A stretch of DNA of 64,000 nucleotides from CAWIMX01 sp963792785. Its GTDB lineage: Bacteria > Acidobacteriota > Vicinamibacteria > Vicinamibacterales > CAVVIG01. How positions within the stretch are numbered: the stretch's first letter is position 1; each line of letters opens with the position of its first letter. The notes beneath the pieces are model-generated. The model saw only the letters and a program-made list of their open reading frames with translations. It had not been told where the DNA came from and made no database searches. The DNA is taken from contig CAWBXO010000004.1 in assembly GCA_963792785.1 (NCBI GenBank), positions 930,001-994,000 of the forward strand, written 5' to 3'. The translations under genes were made by a program, and so were the position numbers. Positions 54,856 through 63,904 of this stretch are shown piece after piece.

Positions 54856-55029
54856 TAACGTGTTCGAGGGGACTTTCGCAAGAGGGACCCGGCCTGTCTC
54901 AAATTCGGCTCAGCCGTCCACCCGAGGGCTCAAGTATTTGCCTTGTCCACCGCCACTTAGGGCCGTTCCGGGCTCCCCGGCCTGGAACACGGTTTGCCTC
55001 CTCTTCCGGGTATCGAAGGAGGTGCTCTT

Positions 55030-55485
55030 ATGAAGATGTTCGGAACGCTTGTGGCGATCGGAGCCCTGCTGGCGAGCGTCGTGCCCGCCGCCGCGGCGCC
55101 GTCCAAGGAACCCACGAGGATGACCGCCACGGTGACGGTCACGGGCCACGCGGCCGACGTCAAGGGGTCGCCCGCCGATCACTACCTGACCTTCAGCGGG
55201 CCGGTCGAGATCCCGGGCGTCGCGCTGCGCGCCGGGACCTATGTGTTCGAGCCGATCGAGGGCACGTCGCTCGTCCGCGTGACGAACCCGGACCGCTCGA
55301 TCGTCTACTCGACGTTCTTCACGACGCCGGTCACCCGGAACGCCGAGGACAACCGGCCGATGGTGACGTTCGAGCGCGTGGGGGCGCAGTCCCCGGTCCG
55401 CATGGCCTCGTGGTTCACCCAGGGCAACAGCATCGGCATGAGCCCGCTCTATGCGCCGCCGATGCGGGAGGCCGCGGCTGACTGA
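55030..55485 (+). CDS. Small secreted protein of unknown function
   Basis: 151 residues. ATG 55030, seven bases after AAGGAGG, starts a signal peptide (LVAIGALLASVVPAAAA). The mature part is beta-rich: DHYLTFSGPVEIPGVALRAG, TYVFEPIEGTSLVRVTNPDR, SIVYSTFFTTPVTRN and VTFERVGAQSPVRMASWF. This pattern is shared by small exported proteins common in Acidobacteriota. Divergent from sufB. No reaction can be assigned. Confidence 0.78.
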   Translation: MKMFGTLVAIGALLASVVPAAAAPSKEPTRMTATVTVTGHAADVKGSPADHYLTFSGPVEIPGVALRAGTYVFEPIEGTSLVRVTNPDRSIVYSTFFTTPVTRNAEDNRPMVTFERVGAQSPVRMASWFTQGNSIGMSPLYAPPMREAAAD

Positions 55486-55535
55486 CCCGGCGTTGCTGCG
55501 GGATCCGGCACGCGCCGGATCCCGCCCGCCCTTCC

Positions 55536-56954
55536 TCAGGTCCGCAGCACGTCCGCGAGGGCCCGCTGCGCCGCGAAATATCCGCACATGCCGTGGACGC
55601 CGACGCCCGGCGGCGTCGAGGCGGAGCACAGATACAGCCCCCTGACCGGCGTCGAGTAGGCGCTCCAGGTCGGGCGGCGGAACAACTGACCGAGATCCGA
55701 GACGCCCGCGGCGATATCCCCGCCCACGAAGTTGGGGTTGGCGCGCTCGAGGTCGGCCGGGCTCCGGACCGCGCGGTCGAGGACGATGTCGCGGAAGCCC
55801 GGGGCGAACCGCTCGATCTGGGCCTCGATGCGCGGCAGCATGTCGGCGTCCGCGCCGTGCGGCACGTGACAATACGCCCAGGCCGTGTGGCATCCGGTGG
55901 GCGCGCGCGAGGCATCGAACAGCGACGGCTGCGTCAGCAGCACGTACGGCCGCGGGGCGACGCGGCCGTCCCACGCGTCGCGCTCGGAGCGCGCGATCTC
56001 CTCGAGCGTGCCGCCGAGGTGCACGGTCGCCGCGCGGCGGCAGGCGTCGCTTCGCCACGGAATCGGCGCGCCGAGCGCCCAGTCCACCTTGAACGCGCCC
56101 ATGCCGTACCGATACCGCTCGAGCCGGCGGCGATAGCGCGGCGGGAGGCGATCGCCGGCCAGGCGCAGGAACGGCCAGGGCGACAGGTCGCAGAGGATCG
56201 CGCGCGCCTCCGGGAGCTCGTCGAGCGACGCGACGGGCGTCCCGGTCACGACCTCCCCGCCGAGCGACCGCAGATACGACACGAGCGCGTCGGCAATCCG
56301 CTGCGATCCGCCGCGCGGCAGCACCCAGCCCGCGACGTGCGCCATCGCGGCGAGCACGAGGCCGAAGCCGGCGCTCGGCCGGCGATCGAGCGGCAGCATG
56401 CCGTGCGCCGCGATCCCGGCGAACAGGGCCCGCGCGCGCGGCGTCTGGAACGCGCGCCCCGCGAGTCCCTCGGCCGTCTGCAGCGCCAGCCGGGCGAAGC
56501 GCGCCGCGGACACCGGATGGCGGGGCCACGCCGGCGGACCGAGGACGGTCTGCTCGATGTCGGGCCACATCCCGGCCACGCGCCCGACGGTGGCGCGATA
56601 GCCGCCGGCGTCGGCGCCGAGTCCGGCCGCCGTGTCGTCGAGCGATCGCGACACGACGGCCGCGGACCCGTCGTCGAAGGGATGCGCGAGCATGGCGGGC
56701 GGCTCAATCCACTCGAGGCCGTGGTCGGCGAGCGGCAGCGCGCGGAAGAACGGCGACGCGACCGCAAAGGGGTGCACCGCCGAGCAGAGATCGTGGACGA
56801 AGCCGGGCCGGGTCACCTCGGCCGAGCGCACGCCCCCGCCGGCCACCGGGGCGGCCTCGAACACGTTCACGCGGCGGCCGGCCCGGGCGAGCGCAATGGC
56901 CGCCGCCAGGCCGTTGGGCCCGGCTCCCACGACAACGGCGTCGAGGCGGCTCAC
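55536..56954 (-). CDS. FAD-dependent oxidoreductase, phytoene desaturase / PYROXD2-like
   Basis: 472 residues. The dinucleotide-binding N-terminus VVVGAGPNGLAAAIALARAG with the following acidic residue (NVFEAAPVAGGG), FVHDLCSAVHPFA, LPRGGSQRIADALVSYLRSL, and the C-terminal FAD-contacting LYLCSASTPPGVGVHGMCGY identify the phytoene-desaturase-like group. No carotenoid genes are nearby, so a PYROXD2-like role of unknown substrate is likelier. Divergent from the sigma factor gene, 60 bases apart. Confidence 0.88.
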   Translation of the reverse strand: MSRLDAVVVGAGPNGLAAAIALARAGRRVNVFEAAPVAGGGVRSAEVTRPGFVHDLCSAVHPFAVASPFFRALPLADHGLEWIEPPAMLAHPFDDGSAAVVSRSLDDTAAGLGADAGGYRATVGRVAGMWPDIEQTVLGPPAWPRHPVSAARFARLALQTAEGLAGRAFQTPRARALFAGIAAHGMLPLDRRPSAGFGLVLAAMAHVAGWVLPRGGSQRIADALVSYLRSLGGEVVTGTPVASLDELPEARAILCDLSPWPFLRLAGDRLPPRYRRRLERYRYGMGAFKVDWALGAPIPWRSDACRRAATVHLGGTLEEIARSERDAWDGRVAPRPYVLLTQPSLFDASRAPTGCHTAWAYCHVPHGADADMLPRIEAQIERFAPGFRDIVLDRAVRSPADLERANPNFVGGDIAAGVSDLGQLFRRPTWSAYSTPVRGLYLCSASTPPGVGVHGMCGYFAAQRALADVLRT

Positions 56955-57014
56955 CGGGTCAGGATATGCGACTTACTTCGGACCGGATCACCCCTGCCCG
57001 TCGTCTTACCAGAC

Positions 57015-58298
57015 ATGGATGATTTTCGCGCGGAACTGGCCGCCGGGCGCCCGGGGTGGGACGACGAGGAGCCGCCTCACGTCGAGGCGTCGGCCGACGA
57101 TGTGGACCTGGTTCGCCTGTACCTGAGGCACGTCGGGCGCCGCAAGCTGCTCAAGGCCGACCAGGAGCAGGCGATCGGGCGCCGCATCGAGGCGGCGCGC
57201 GGTGAGCTGCTGGCGGCCGTGGCCGCGATCCCCGCGGGGCGCGCGGCGCTGCTCGCCCTGGGCGACGCCGTGCGGCGCGGCACGACGCCGCCCGCGGATC
57301 TCATCCTGCTTCCCGACGGCGGCGAGCTCCAGGCCGACCGCGTGAAGCCGATCCTTCAGGCGCTCGCGAAAGTCCGGCGGCTCGAGCGCAAAATCGACCA
57401 GCGGCAGGTCCGGGCGCGCGATCGCCGGTCGACGAAGGCGACGCGCGCCGGATTCGCCCGGGAGATCCGTGCGATCCACGACGAGATGGGCCGCGTGCTG
57501 CGCGAGCTGCCGATCCGGCCATCGCTCGTGGAGGACCTCGGCGCCCAGTTCGCCGACGGCAGCGCGGCCGTGCGCGAGAAGGAAGCCGCGCTCGTCGACG
57601 CCAAGCGCGAGCTGATCGAGCCGAACCTCCGCCTGGTCGTGTCGATCGCGAAGCGGTACCTGAACCGGGGCCTCTCGCTGCTCGATCTGATCCAGGAAGG
57701 CAACATCGGGCTCATGAAGGCCGTCGATCGCTTTCAGTACCGCCGCGGCCTGAAGTTCTCGACGTACGCGACCTGGTGGATCCGCCAGAACGTCGGCCGC
57801 TCCGTCGCGGACCACGGACGGACGATCCGCCTGCCGGTGCACGTGATGGAGTCGATTTACAAGCTCACGCGCGCGCGCACGAGCCTCACCGCGGAACTGG
57901 GCCGCACGCCGCGCGCCGACGAGCTCGCGGCGCGCCTCGGCCTCACCGCCGCGAAGGTCGAGCACCTCCTCGAAGCCTCCCGGCGGCCGGCCTCGCTCGA
58001 GACGCCGGTGGGCGCCGACGAGGAGACGCCGCTCGGCCATCTCGTGCCCGACGAGTCGAGCGGATCACCCGAAGCGGCGGCGATGCGGAGCGAGCTGACC
58101 GGCGAGGTGGCGCGCGCGATGGCGCCGCTCACGGATCGCGAGCGCGAGGTGCTGCGGATGCGCTACGGCCTGGGGCTGGATCGCGAGCACACGCTCGAGG
58201 AAATCGGGCAGCGGCTGGCGATCACACGCGAGCGCGCGCGGCAGATCGAGGCGCAGGCGTTGAGGAAGATGCGCGCGGCGCGCGGCAACGCGGCTTAG
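57015..58298 (+). CDS. Sigma-70 family sigma factor, primary-like (RpoD/RpoS type)
   Basis: 427 residues. Region 1.2 is DLVRLYLRHVGRRKLLKADQ. A spacer of about 130 residues precedes region 2 (LVVSIAKRYLNRGLSLLDLI, RGLKFSTYATWWIRQNVGRS). Region 3 (TRARTSLTAELGRTPRADEL) and region 4 (LTDREREVLRMRYGL, TLEEIGQRLAITRERARQIE) follow. There is no long region 1.1, so this is probably an alternative group 2 sigma or a short RpoD. It is downstream of a divergent promoter region; its end overlaps the convergent Fe-S carrier gene by four bases. Confidence 0.92.
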   Translation: MDDFRAELAAGRPGWDDEEPPHVEASADDVDLVRLYLRHVGRRKLLKADQEQAIGRRIEAARGELLAAVAAIPAGRAALLALGDAVRRGTTPPADLILLPDGGELQADRVKPILQALAKVRRLERKIDQRQVRARDRRSTKATRAGFAREIRAIHDEMGRVLRELPIRPSLVEDLGAQFADGSAAVREKEAALVDAKRELIEPNLRLVVSIAKRYLNRGLSLLDLIQEGNIGLMKAVDRFQYRRGLKFSTYATWWIRQNVGRSVADHGRTIRLPVHVMESIYKLTRARTSLTAELGRTPRADELAARLGLTAAKVEHLLEASRRPASLETPVGADEETPLGHLVPDESSGSPEAAAMRSELTGEVARAMAPLTDREREVLRMRYGLGLDREHTLEEIGQRLAITRERARQIEAQALRKMRAARGNAA

Positions 58299-58621
58299 GC
58301 GCTGAAGGACGCGCCGCAGCCGCAGGTGCTCGTGGCGTGCGGGTTGTTGAAGAGGAACCCCTTGCTGAGCAGGCTCGTGTCGTAGTCGAGCACGGTGCCG
58401 TCGAGCAGGCGCAGGCTGCGGGGGTCCACGAAGATCTTCGCCCCGTCCGATCCCTCGAAGACGAGGTCGGCCTCGCGGGGCGCCTGCTCCCACCCGAAGG
58501 TGTACTCGAAGCCGGAGCAGCCGCCCGCCTTCACGCCGACGCGCAGGCCGGTTTCCCCGGCCGCCCGCTTGGCGATCATCTTCCGGATTTGCGCCGAGGC
58601 GTTCTCGGTCAGTTCAATCAT
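58295..58621 (-). CDS. erpA: A-type Fe-S carrier (ErpA/IscA/HesB family)
   Basis: 108 residues. MIELTENASAQIRKMIAKRA, GLRVGVKAGGCSGFEYTF (first conserved Cys), VDPRSLRLLDGTVLDYD and the C-terminal TCGCGASF (Cys-x-Cys) form the A-type carrier signature. It delivers Fe-S clusters to apoproteins and complements the suf operon 4 kb away. ATG 58621 chosen; GTG 58624 is an alternative. The choice of the name erpA over iscA is by length and general similarity only. Confidence 0.92.
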   Translation of the reverse strand: MIELTENASAQIRKMIAKRAAGETGLRVGVKAGGCSGFEYTFGWEQAPREADLVFEGSDGAKIFVDPRSLRLLDGTVLDYDTSLLSKGFLFNNPHATSTCGCGASFSA

Positions 58622-58675
58622 CACCTTCTATATTAGCGCGCCCGGGCCTCCGGGGAAGTGGTATGGTTCGGCGCA

Positions 58676-61016
58676 ATGGCCCGTGCCCCTGTGGCGTCCG
58701 GCTTCAGCCGGACCGTCGCCGTGCTCGCCCTTGCCGCGCTGGCGGCGGCGCCGGGGGCCGCCGCCCAGGACCGCTCGGGCGCCGCGCTCTACGCCGAGCG
58801 CTGCGCCGACTGCCACGGCCCCGACGCGCGCGGCGTCAGCGGGCCGAACCTCACGCGGCTCTGGCAATCCGGCTTCTCGGACGACCGCGTCTTCCAGACC
58901 ATCCGCAACGGCGTGCCCGGCAGCATCATGCCGCCGGCCACGGCGCCCGACGCCGAGATTCGCGCCCTCGTCGCGTACCTGAAGGGTCTCGGCGCGGCGG
59001 GCGCCGGCGCGGCCTCCGCCGGCGACGCGGCGCACGGGCGGACCCTTTTCGCCGCGCAGTGCGCGGCCTGCCATCGCGTCAACACACGGGGCGGGCGCCT
59101 CGGCCCCGATCTCTCGCGCATCGGCGACGGCCGATCGCGCGACGCGCTGGCGCAGGCGATCCGCGAGCCGAACGCGTCGATCGCGCGGGGCTTCGAGGCC
59201 GTCACGATCGTCGAGCGCGACGGCACCCGCGTCCGCGGCGTGCTCAAGAACGAGGATGCGTTCTCGATCCAGATGCTCGACACGAACGAGCGGCTGCGGG
59301 GCTTTCTGAAATCGGACCGTGCGCGAGATCGCGCGCGACGAGGGCTCCCTCATGCCGGCGTTCGACGCCGCGCGCGTCGAGCGACGCGGACCTCGACGAC
59401 CTCCTCGCGCTATCTCGCTCGCGAAGGCTCGCAAGCGCGGTGTCGTCGAAGCCGCGGGAGCGCCAGCCCCCGCGGCGGAGGCGGGCGTCACCTACGAGCA
59501 GATCCTCGGCGGCCTCTCGAACCCGGAGCGCTGGCTCACGCACTCGGGCGACTACTCCGCGCAGCGCCACAGCCCGCTGACCCAGATCACGCCGGAGAAC
59601 GTCTCGCGCCTCGTGCCGGCCTGGACGTTCCAGACGGGCACGCTCACGCGCGGCCGCGGCTTCGAGACGACGCCGCTCCTCTGGGACGGCGTCCTCTACG
59701 CGACCGGCTCGAACAACTTCGCCTGGGCGCTCGACGCGCGCACGGGCCGCCCGTTCTGGACGTACCGCCGCGCGCTGCCCGACGACCTCACCTACGGCGC
59801 GCGCGCGCCGGTGAACCGCGGCTTCGGGATCCTCGGCGATCGGTTGTTCATGGTCACCCTCGACGCGCACCTGCTCGCCTTCGATCGCGTCACCGGCGGC
59901 ATCCTCTGGGACGTCGTGCTCGCGGACTACAAGATCGGACACGCGGCAACCGTCGCGCCGCTCGTCGTGAAGGACAAGGTGATCGTCGGCATCTCGGGCG
60001 GCGAGTACCCGACGCGCGGCTTTCTCGACGCGTACGACCCGGCGACCGGGCTGCGCCTCTGGCGCTTCTACACCGTGCCGGCGCCCGGCGAGCCCGGCAG
60101 CGAGACGTGGCCCGACGCCCCCGAGCAGCTCGCCCGCGGCGGCGGCGCCACGTGGACGACCGGCAGCTACGATCCCGAGCTGAACCTGATCTACTGGGGC
60201 ACGGGGAACCCGAACCCGGACTACAACGGCACCGGGCGGCAGGGCGACAACCTCTACACGAACTCCCTCGTGGCGCTCGACGCCGACACCGGCGCGCTGA
60301 AGTGGTACTACCAGTTCACGCCGCACGACACGCACGACTGGGACGCCAACCAGATCCCCGTGCTCGCGGAACTGGCGGGCCGCAAGGTCGTGATGCTCGC
60401 CAACCGCAACGGGTTCTTCTACGTGCTGGATCGGGTGACCGGCCAGTTGCTGGTCGGCAAGCCGTTCACCGACACCACGTGGGCGCGCGAGATCGGCCCC
60501 GACGGCCATCCGATCGTCCTCAACGACGGCACCCAGGGCTGCGTGCCCGATCAGTGGGGCGGGACCAACTTCATGCCCCCGTCGTTCGATCCCGATCTCG
60601 GGCTCTTCTTCCTGACCGCGCGCGAGACGTGCGCGACCTACACGCCGCAGGCCGCCGAGCCCGTGCCGGGCGAACCGAACTTCGGTGGCACCGTGCGGGT
60701 GGACGCGTCGCAGGGCTACGGCGCGCTGCGCGCGATCGACCCGGCCTCGGGCGAGCGGCGCTGGGAGTTCCGCTACACGAGCCCGAGCATGGCGGGCGTG
60801 CTCTCGACGGCGGCGGGCCTCGTGTTCGCCGGCGACAACGAGGGCAACTTCATGGCGTTCGACGCGAAGACCGGGCGGAACCTGTGGCACTACGCCACCG
60901 GCTCGCCAATCTGGGGCGCGGCGGCGATGACCTACATGCTCGACGGGAAGCAGTACGTGATCATCCCGTCCGGGGCCTCGCTGATGGCCTTCACGCTGGC
61001 CGCGAATCCGGATTGA
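58676..61016 (+). CDS. Cytochrome c-PQQ-dependent dehydrogenase, frameshifted linker
   Basis: Signal peptide ending GAAAQ. Two c-type heme motifs follow (CADCHGP near residue 45 and CAACHRVN near 140). After several indels at about 59310-59430 comes a full PQQ beta-propeller: LGGLSNPERWLTHSGDYSAQ, RHSPLTQITPENVSRL, YWGTGNPNPDYNG, TPHDTHDWDANQIPVL and ASLMAFTLAANPD. The corrected linker reads REIARDEGSLMPAFDAARV then SDADLDDLLAYLA, a cytochrome-type tail. Read literally, the cytochrome part runs on in a wrong frame and the propeller starts near 59319. Periplasmic oxidation of an unidentified alcohol or sugar is expected. Cytochrome-first fusion is notable. Confidence 0.82.
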
Positions 61017-61111
61017 CCGGCCCGGTGGCCGGGCGTATTGTTCAGCGATCCGCCTGCGGGCACCGATCCGGCCCGCGAGGTGGACCGTCGGCCTTGAGAG
61101 GGAGTGTGGCG

Positions 61112-62530
61112 ATGATGGTGAGACTGTCGACCCTGGCGCTTGCGACGACACTGGCGGCCCTCGGCGCGGCAACCGTGCCCGCCGCGCTCAGAGCGCAGGC
61201 GGCGCCCGCCGTGACCTTCACGAAGGACATCGCGCCCATCCTCCAGCAGCACTGCCAGCAGTGCCACCGTCCGGACGGCGGCGCGCCGATGGCGCTGATC
61301 ACCTACGAAGACGTGCGGCCGTGGGTGCGCGCGATCAAGACCCGCACCAGCCTCGGCCCGCGCGCGGGCGTCATGCCGCCCTGGTTCGTGGAGCGCACCA
61401 TCGGCATCCAGAAGTTCAAGAACGACCCGTCGCTCAGCCTCGACCAGATCGCGATGATCTCCGCGTGGGCCGACGCCGGCGCGCCGCGCGGCAACCCGGC
61501 CGACATGCCGAAGCTGATCAACTGGGACAGCTCCGAGACGTGGACGATCGGGCAGCCCGACCTGATCCTGCGCTCGCGCGACGTCACGGTCGAGGCCGAG
61601 AGCGCCGACTGGTGGGGCGACATCGGCGTCGTGCCCGTCGGGCTCACCGAGGACCGCTACGTGTCGGCCGTGGAAGTGCGCGAGGTCAACGACGTGCCCG
61701 CGCAGAGCGCGACGAAAACCGTCGGCGGCCGCTACGTGTTCCACCACATGACATACACGAGCGAGGCGCAGAACGAGACGCCGTCCGGCGCGCCCGAGGA
61801 AAGCTCGACGAGCTGGCCGATCCACGAGGTGGGCCGCAACGCCGACATCTTCCCGCCGGAAGCGGGCCGGCTGCTCGCGGCGAACTCCGTCCTGCACCTC
61901 GGCGCCGCGCACATGCACGCGAACGGCCGCAAGACGACGGCGCACCTCGAATTCGGGTTCAAGCTGTTCCCGGTCGGCTACCAGCCGCTCTACAAGCGCT
62001 CGAGCCTCCGCCTGGGCAACGGCATCGACATCGACGTGAAGCCGGATCAGTCGGGCCAGGAGCTCCACTCCTACGCGACGCTCACCGAGCACACGAAGAT
62101 CATCGCGTTCGAGCCGCACCTGCACGCGCCCGGCGTGCGCATGTGTCTCGAAGCGATCTGGGGCCACAACATCCAGACGCTCAACTGCGTGGGTTACGAC
62201 CACAACTGGGTGAAGCAGTACGTCTACGATGACGACTCCGCGCCGCTCCTGCCGAAGGGAACGATCGTCCACTTGATCGGGTTCCTCGACACGACGCCGG
62301 CCAACAAGAACCTGGCCGACGCGCGCAACTGGGCGGGCGGCGGGCGCCGCTCGGTGTCGAACATGTTCATCGACCTCGGCTACTCGGTGTCGCTCACCGA
62401 AGAGCAGTTCCAGGCCGAGATGGCGAAGCGTCGCGCGAAGATGAAGAACCGCAACGACTACGACATCGGCTGCCCGCTCTGCTGGGCGCCGCCGATCGAG
62501 ACGCACACCGGCGACGGAGGCCAGCAGTAA
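61112..62530 (+). CDS. Cytochrome c / copper type II monooxygenase-like protein without TPR repeats
   Basis: 472 residues. Signal peptide (LSTLALATTLAALGAATVPA), heme motif HCQQCHRPDGGAPMALITYED, and MPPWFVE. Candidate copper ligands are in YVFHHMTYTSE, GAAHMHANGRK and FEPHLHAPGVRM; a C-terminal cysteine pair sits in GCPLCWAPP. It is related to the two proteins at 16-21 kb but lacks the TPR tail and is more diverged. GAGAGGGAG precedes ATG 61112. It probably works with the PQQ dehydrogenase upstream and the secreted protein downstream (two-base gap). Confidence 0.87.
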   Translation: MMVRLSTLALATTLAALGAATVPAALRAQAAPAVTFTKDIAPILQQHCQQCHRPDGGAPMALITYEDVRPWVRAIKTRTSLGPRAGVMPPWFVERTIGIQKFKNDPSLSLDQIAMISAWADAGAPRGNPADMPKLINWDSSETWTIGQPDLILRSRDVTVEAESADWWGDIGVVPVGLTEDRYVSAVEVREVNDVPAQSATKTVGGRYVFHHMTYTSEAQNETPSGAPEESSTSWPIHEVGRNADIFPPEAGRLLAANSVLHLGAAHMHANGRKTTAHLEFGFKLFPVGYQPLYKRSSLRLGNGIDIDVKPDQSGQELHSYATLTEHTKIIAFEPHLHAPGVRMCLEAIWGHNIQTLNCVGYDHNWVKQYVYDDDSAPLLPKGTIVHLIGFLDTTPANKNLADARNWAGGGRRSVSNMFIDLGYSVSLTEEQFQAEMAKRRAKMKNRNDYDIGCPLCWAPPIETHTGDGGQQ

Positions 62531-62531
62531 C

Positions 62532-63437
62532 ATGCGCGCGCTCGTGGCGGCCGCGGCCCTGGCGGCCTTCATCTGGGCACCCTCCGCGGGCGCGCAGACC
62601 CGCTTCACGTACTCGAGCGGCCAGGGGCTGTCGCCGTCCTACGAAGGCTGGATGCCGAACCCGGACGGCTCGGCGACGATGTACTTCGGCTACATGAACT
62701 CGAACTGGCTCCAGGAGTTCGACATCCCGATCGGCCCGGACAACAGCTTTTCGGGGGGCAACCCGGATCAGGGCCAGCCGACGCACTTCTACCCGCGCAG
62801 GAATCCGTTTCTCTTCACGGTCAAGGTGCCCAAGGACCTCTCCACCGAGATCGTGTGGACGCTGACGGCGAACGGGCAGACCGAGCACGCGTACGCGTCG
62901 CTCAAGTCGGACTACGAAATCGACAACCAGGTGATCTCGACCGAGGTGGGCGGCGACTTCGGGAGCCTGCGCGACGAGCTGCGCGACAACATCCCGCCGA
63001 CGATCGACGTCGACGGCGCCGCCGCGCGCACGGTCAAAGCGGGCCAGCCGCTCGCGCTGGCCGTGGTCGCGACCGACCCCGACAACCTGCCGGCGCGGCG
63101 CGACCGCGCGACGCCGGCCACCGCGAGCGCGATCTACCGTCCGCCGTCGGCGATCGTGCCGCAGAGCGGCCCCGGGCTGCGCTTCTCGTGGATCGTCTAC
63201 CGCGGCCCGGCCTCGCACGTCACGTTCACGCCGGATCAAATGAAGACGTGGACCGACACGCGCGCGTACGGGAACTCGGCGTGGTCGCCGCCCTACTTCA
63301 TCCCCGAGCCGCCGCCCGGCAACCGCTGGGAAGCGACCGCCACGTTCGACCAGCCGGGTACCTACGTGCTGCGCGGCGTGGCGAGCGACGGATCCATCTT
63401 CACCTATCGCAACGTCACGGTCACCGTCACGAAGTAG
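62532..63437 (+). CDS. Secreted protein of unknown function, partner of the heme/copper protein
   Basis: 301 residues. Signal peptide ends SAGAQ. The mature part starts with TRFTYSSGQGLSPSYEGWMP and continues with strand-rich segments (SATMYFGYMNSNWLQEFDIP, FPFLFTVKVPKD-like region, FSWIVYRGPASHVTFTPDQM). It ends in an immunoglobulin-like fold (WEATATFDQPGTYVLRGVAS, YRNVTVTVTK). The ATG is two bases after the upstream stop. The family recurs next to heme/copper monooxygenase-like genes in Acidobacteriota (recollection, not checked). No enzyme motif. Confidence 0.8.
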   Translation: MRALVAAAALAAFIWAPSAGAQTRFTYSSGQGLSPSYEGWMPNPDGSATMYFGYMNSNWLQEFDIPIGPDNSFSGGNPDQGQPTHFYPRRNPFLFTVKVPKDLSTEIVWTLTANGQTEHAYASLKSDYEIDNQVISTEVGGDFGSLRDELRDNIPPTIDVDGAAARTVKAGQPLALAVVATDPDNLPARRDRATPATASAIYRPPSAIVPQSGPGLRFSWIVYRGPASHVTFTPDQMKTWTDTRAYGNSAWSPPYFIPEPPPGNRWEATATFDQPGTYVLRGVASDGSIFTYRNVTVTVTK

Positions 63438-63464
63438 AGGTCGGACGCCTGCTACGAAACGACG

Positions 63465-63750
63465 TTATTCGACGGTGATGGGGACGTCGAGCGGCGTCAC
63501 GTAGACGCTGTCGTCGGCATAGCCGCGCAGCGTGTAGCGGCCGCGGTGCGCGCCCGGCAGGGCGAGCCGATAGGAAATATTAGCGTCCACGCCGTCACGT
63601 GGCCCGCCGCATCCGTCAACGAATCCAGCGTCCCGCACGTGCACCAGGTGAGCAGCGTCTGCCGCCCCGACCGCTCACGGCTCGGGGCCAGGCGCAGGGT
63701 GTCCAGCGGGCAGGTCGTCCAAAATCCGAAGCCGCGTCACCCGGCAGGGG
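63465..63750 (-). pseudogene. Frameshifted C-terminal fragment of a secreted protein
   Basis: On the minus strand two frames join into a protein-like end. One reads FWTTCPLDTLRLAPSRERSG, RQTLLTWCTCGTLDSLTDAA and GHVT (about 63580-63735). The next frame continues VDANISYRLALPGAHRGRYT, LRGYADDSVYVTPLDVPITV, E, stop (63465). The second part resembles the Ig-like end of the preceding secreted gene. A frame change near 63590 and a stop upstream of 63735 leave no intact ORF. It could be a remnant or a sequence-quality effect near the contig edge. Confidence 0.4.
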
Positions 63751-63904
63751 CAAACCGGCGCGACACGTTACGACACCCGATCACCGACGAACGCTACCAG
63801 TCGCTGGTGAAATCCCTTGTCAAACATGCTGGAATAGCGCCCGATCCGTCCACGAAGCTAGCCGCAGCACGTGGCCTCAGGCACCCGTGCGAAGAGCCGC
63901 CAGA

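Noticed and set aside
58295..58624. A-type carrier as part of the suf operon
   Set aside because: It is on the same strand but 3.5 kb upstream, separated by genes on both strands, so it is a separate transcription unit.
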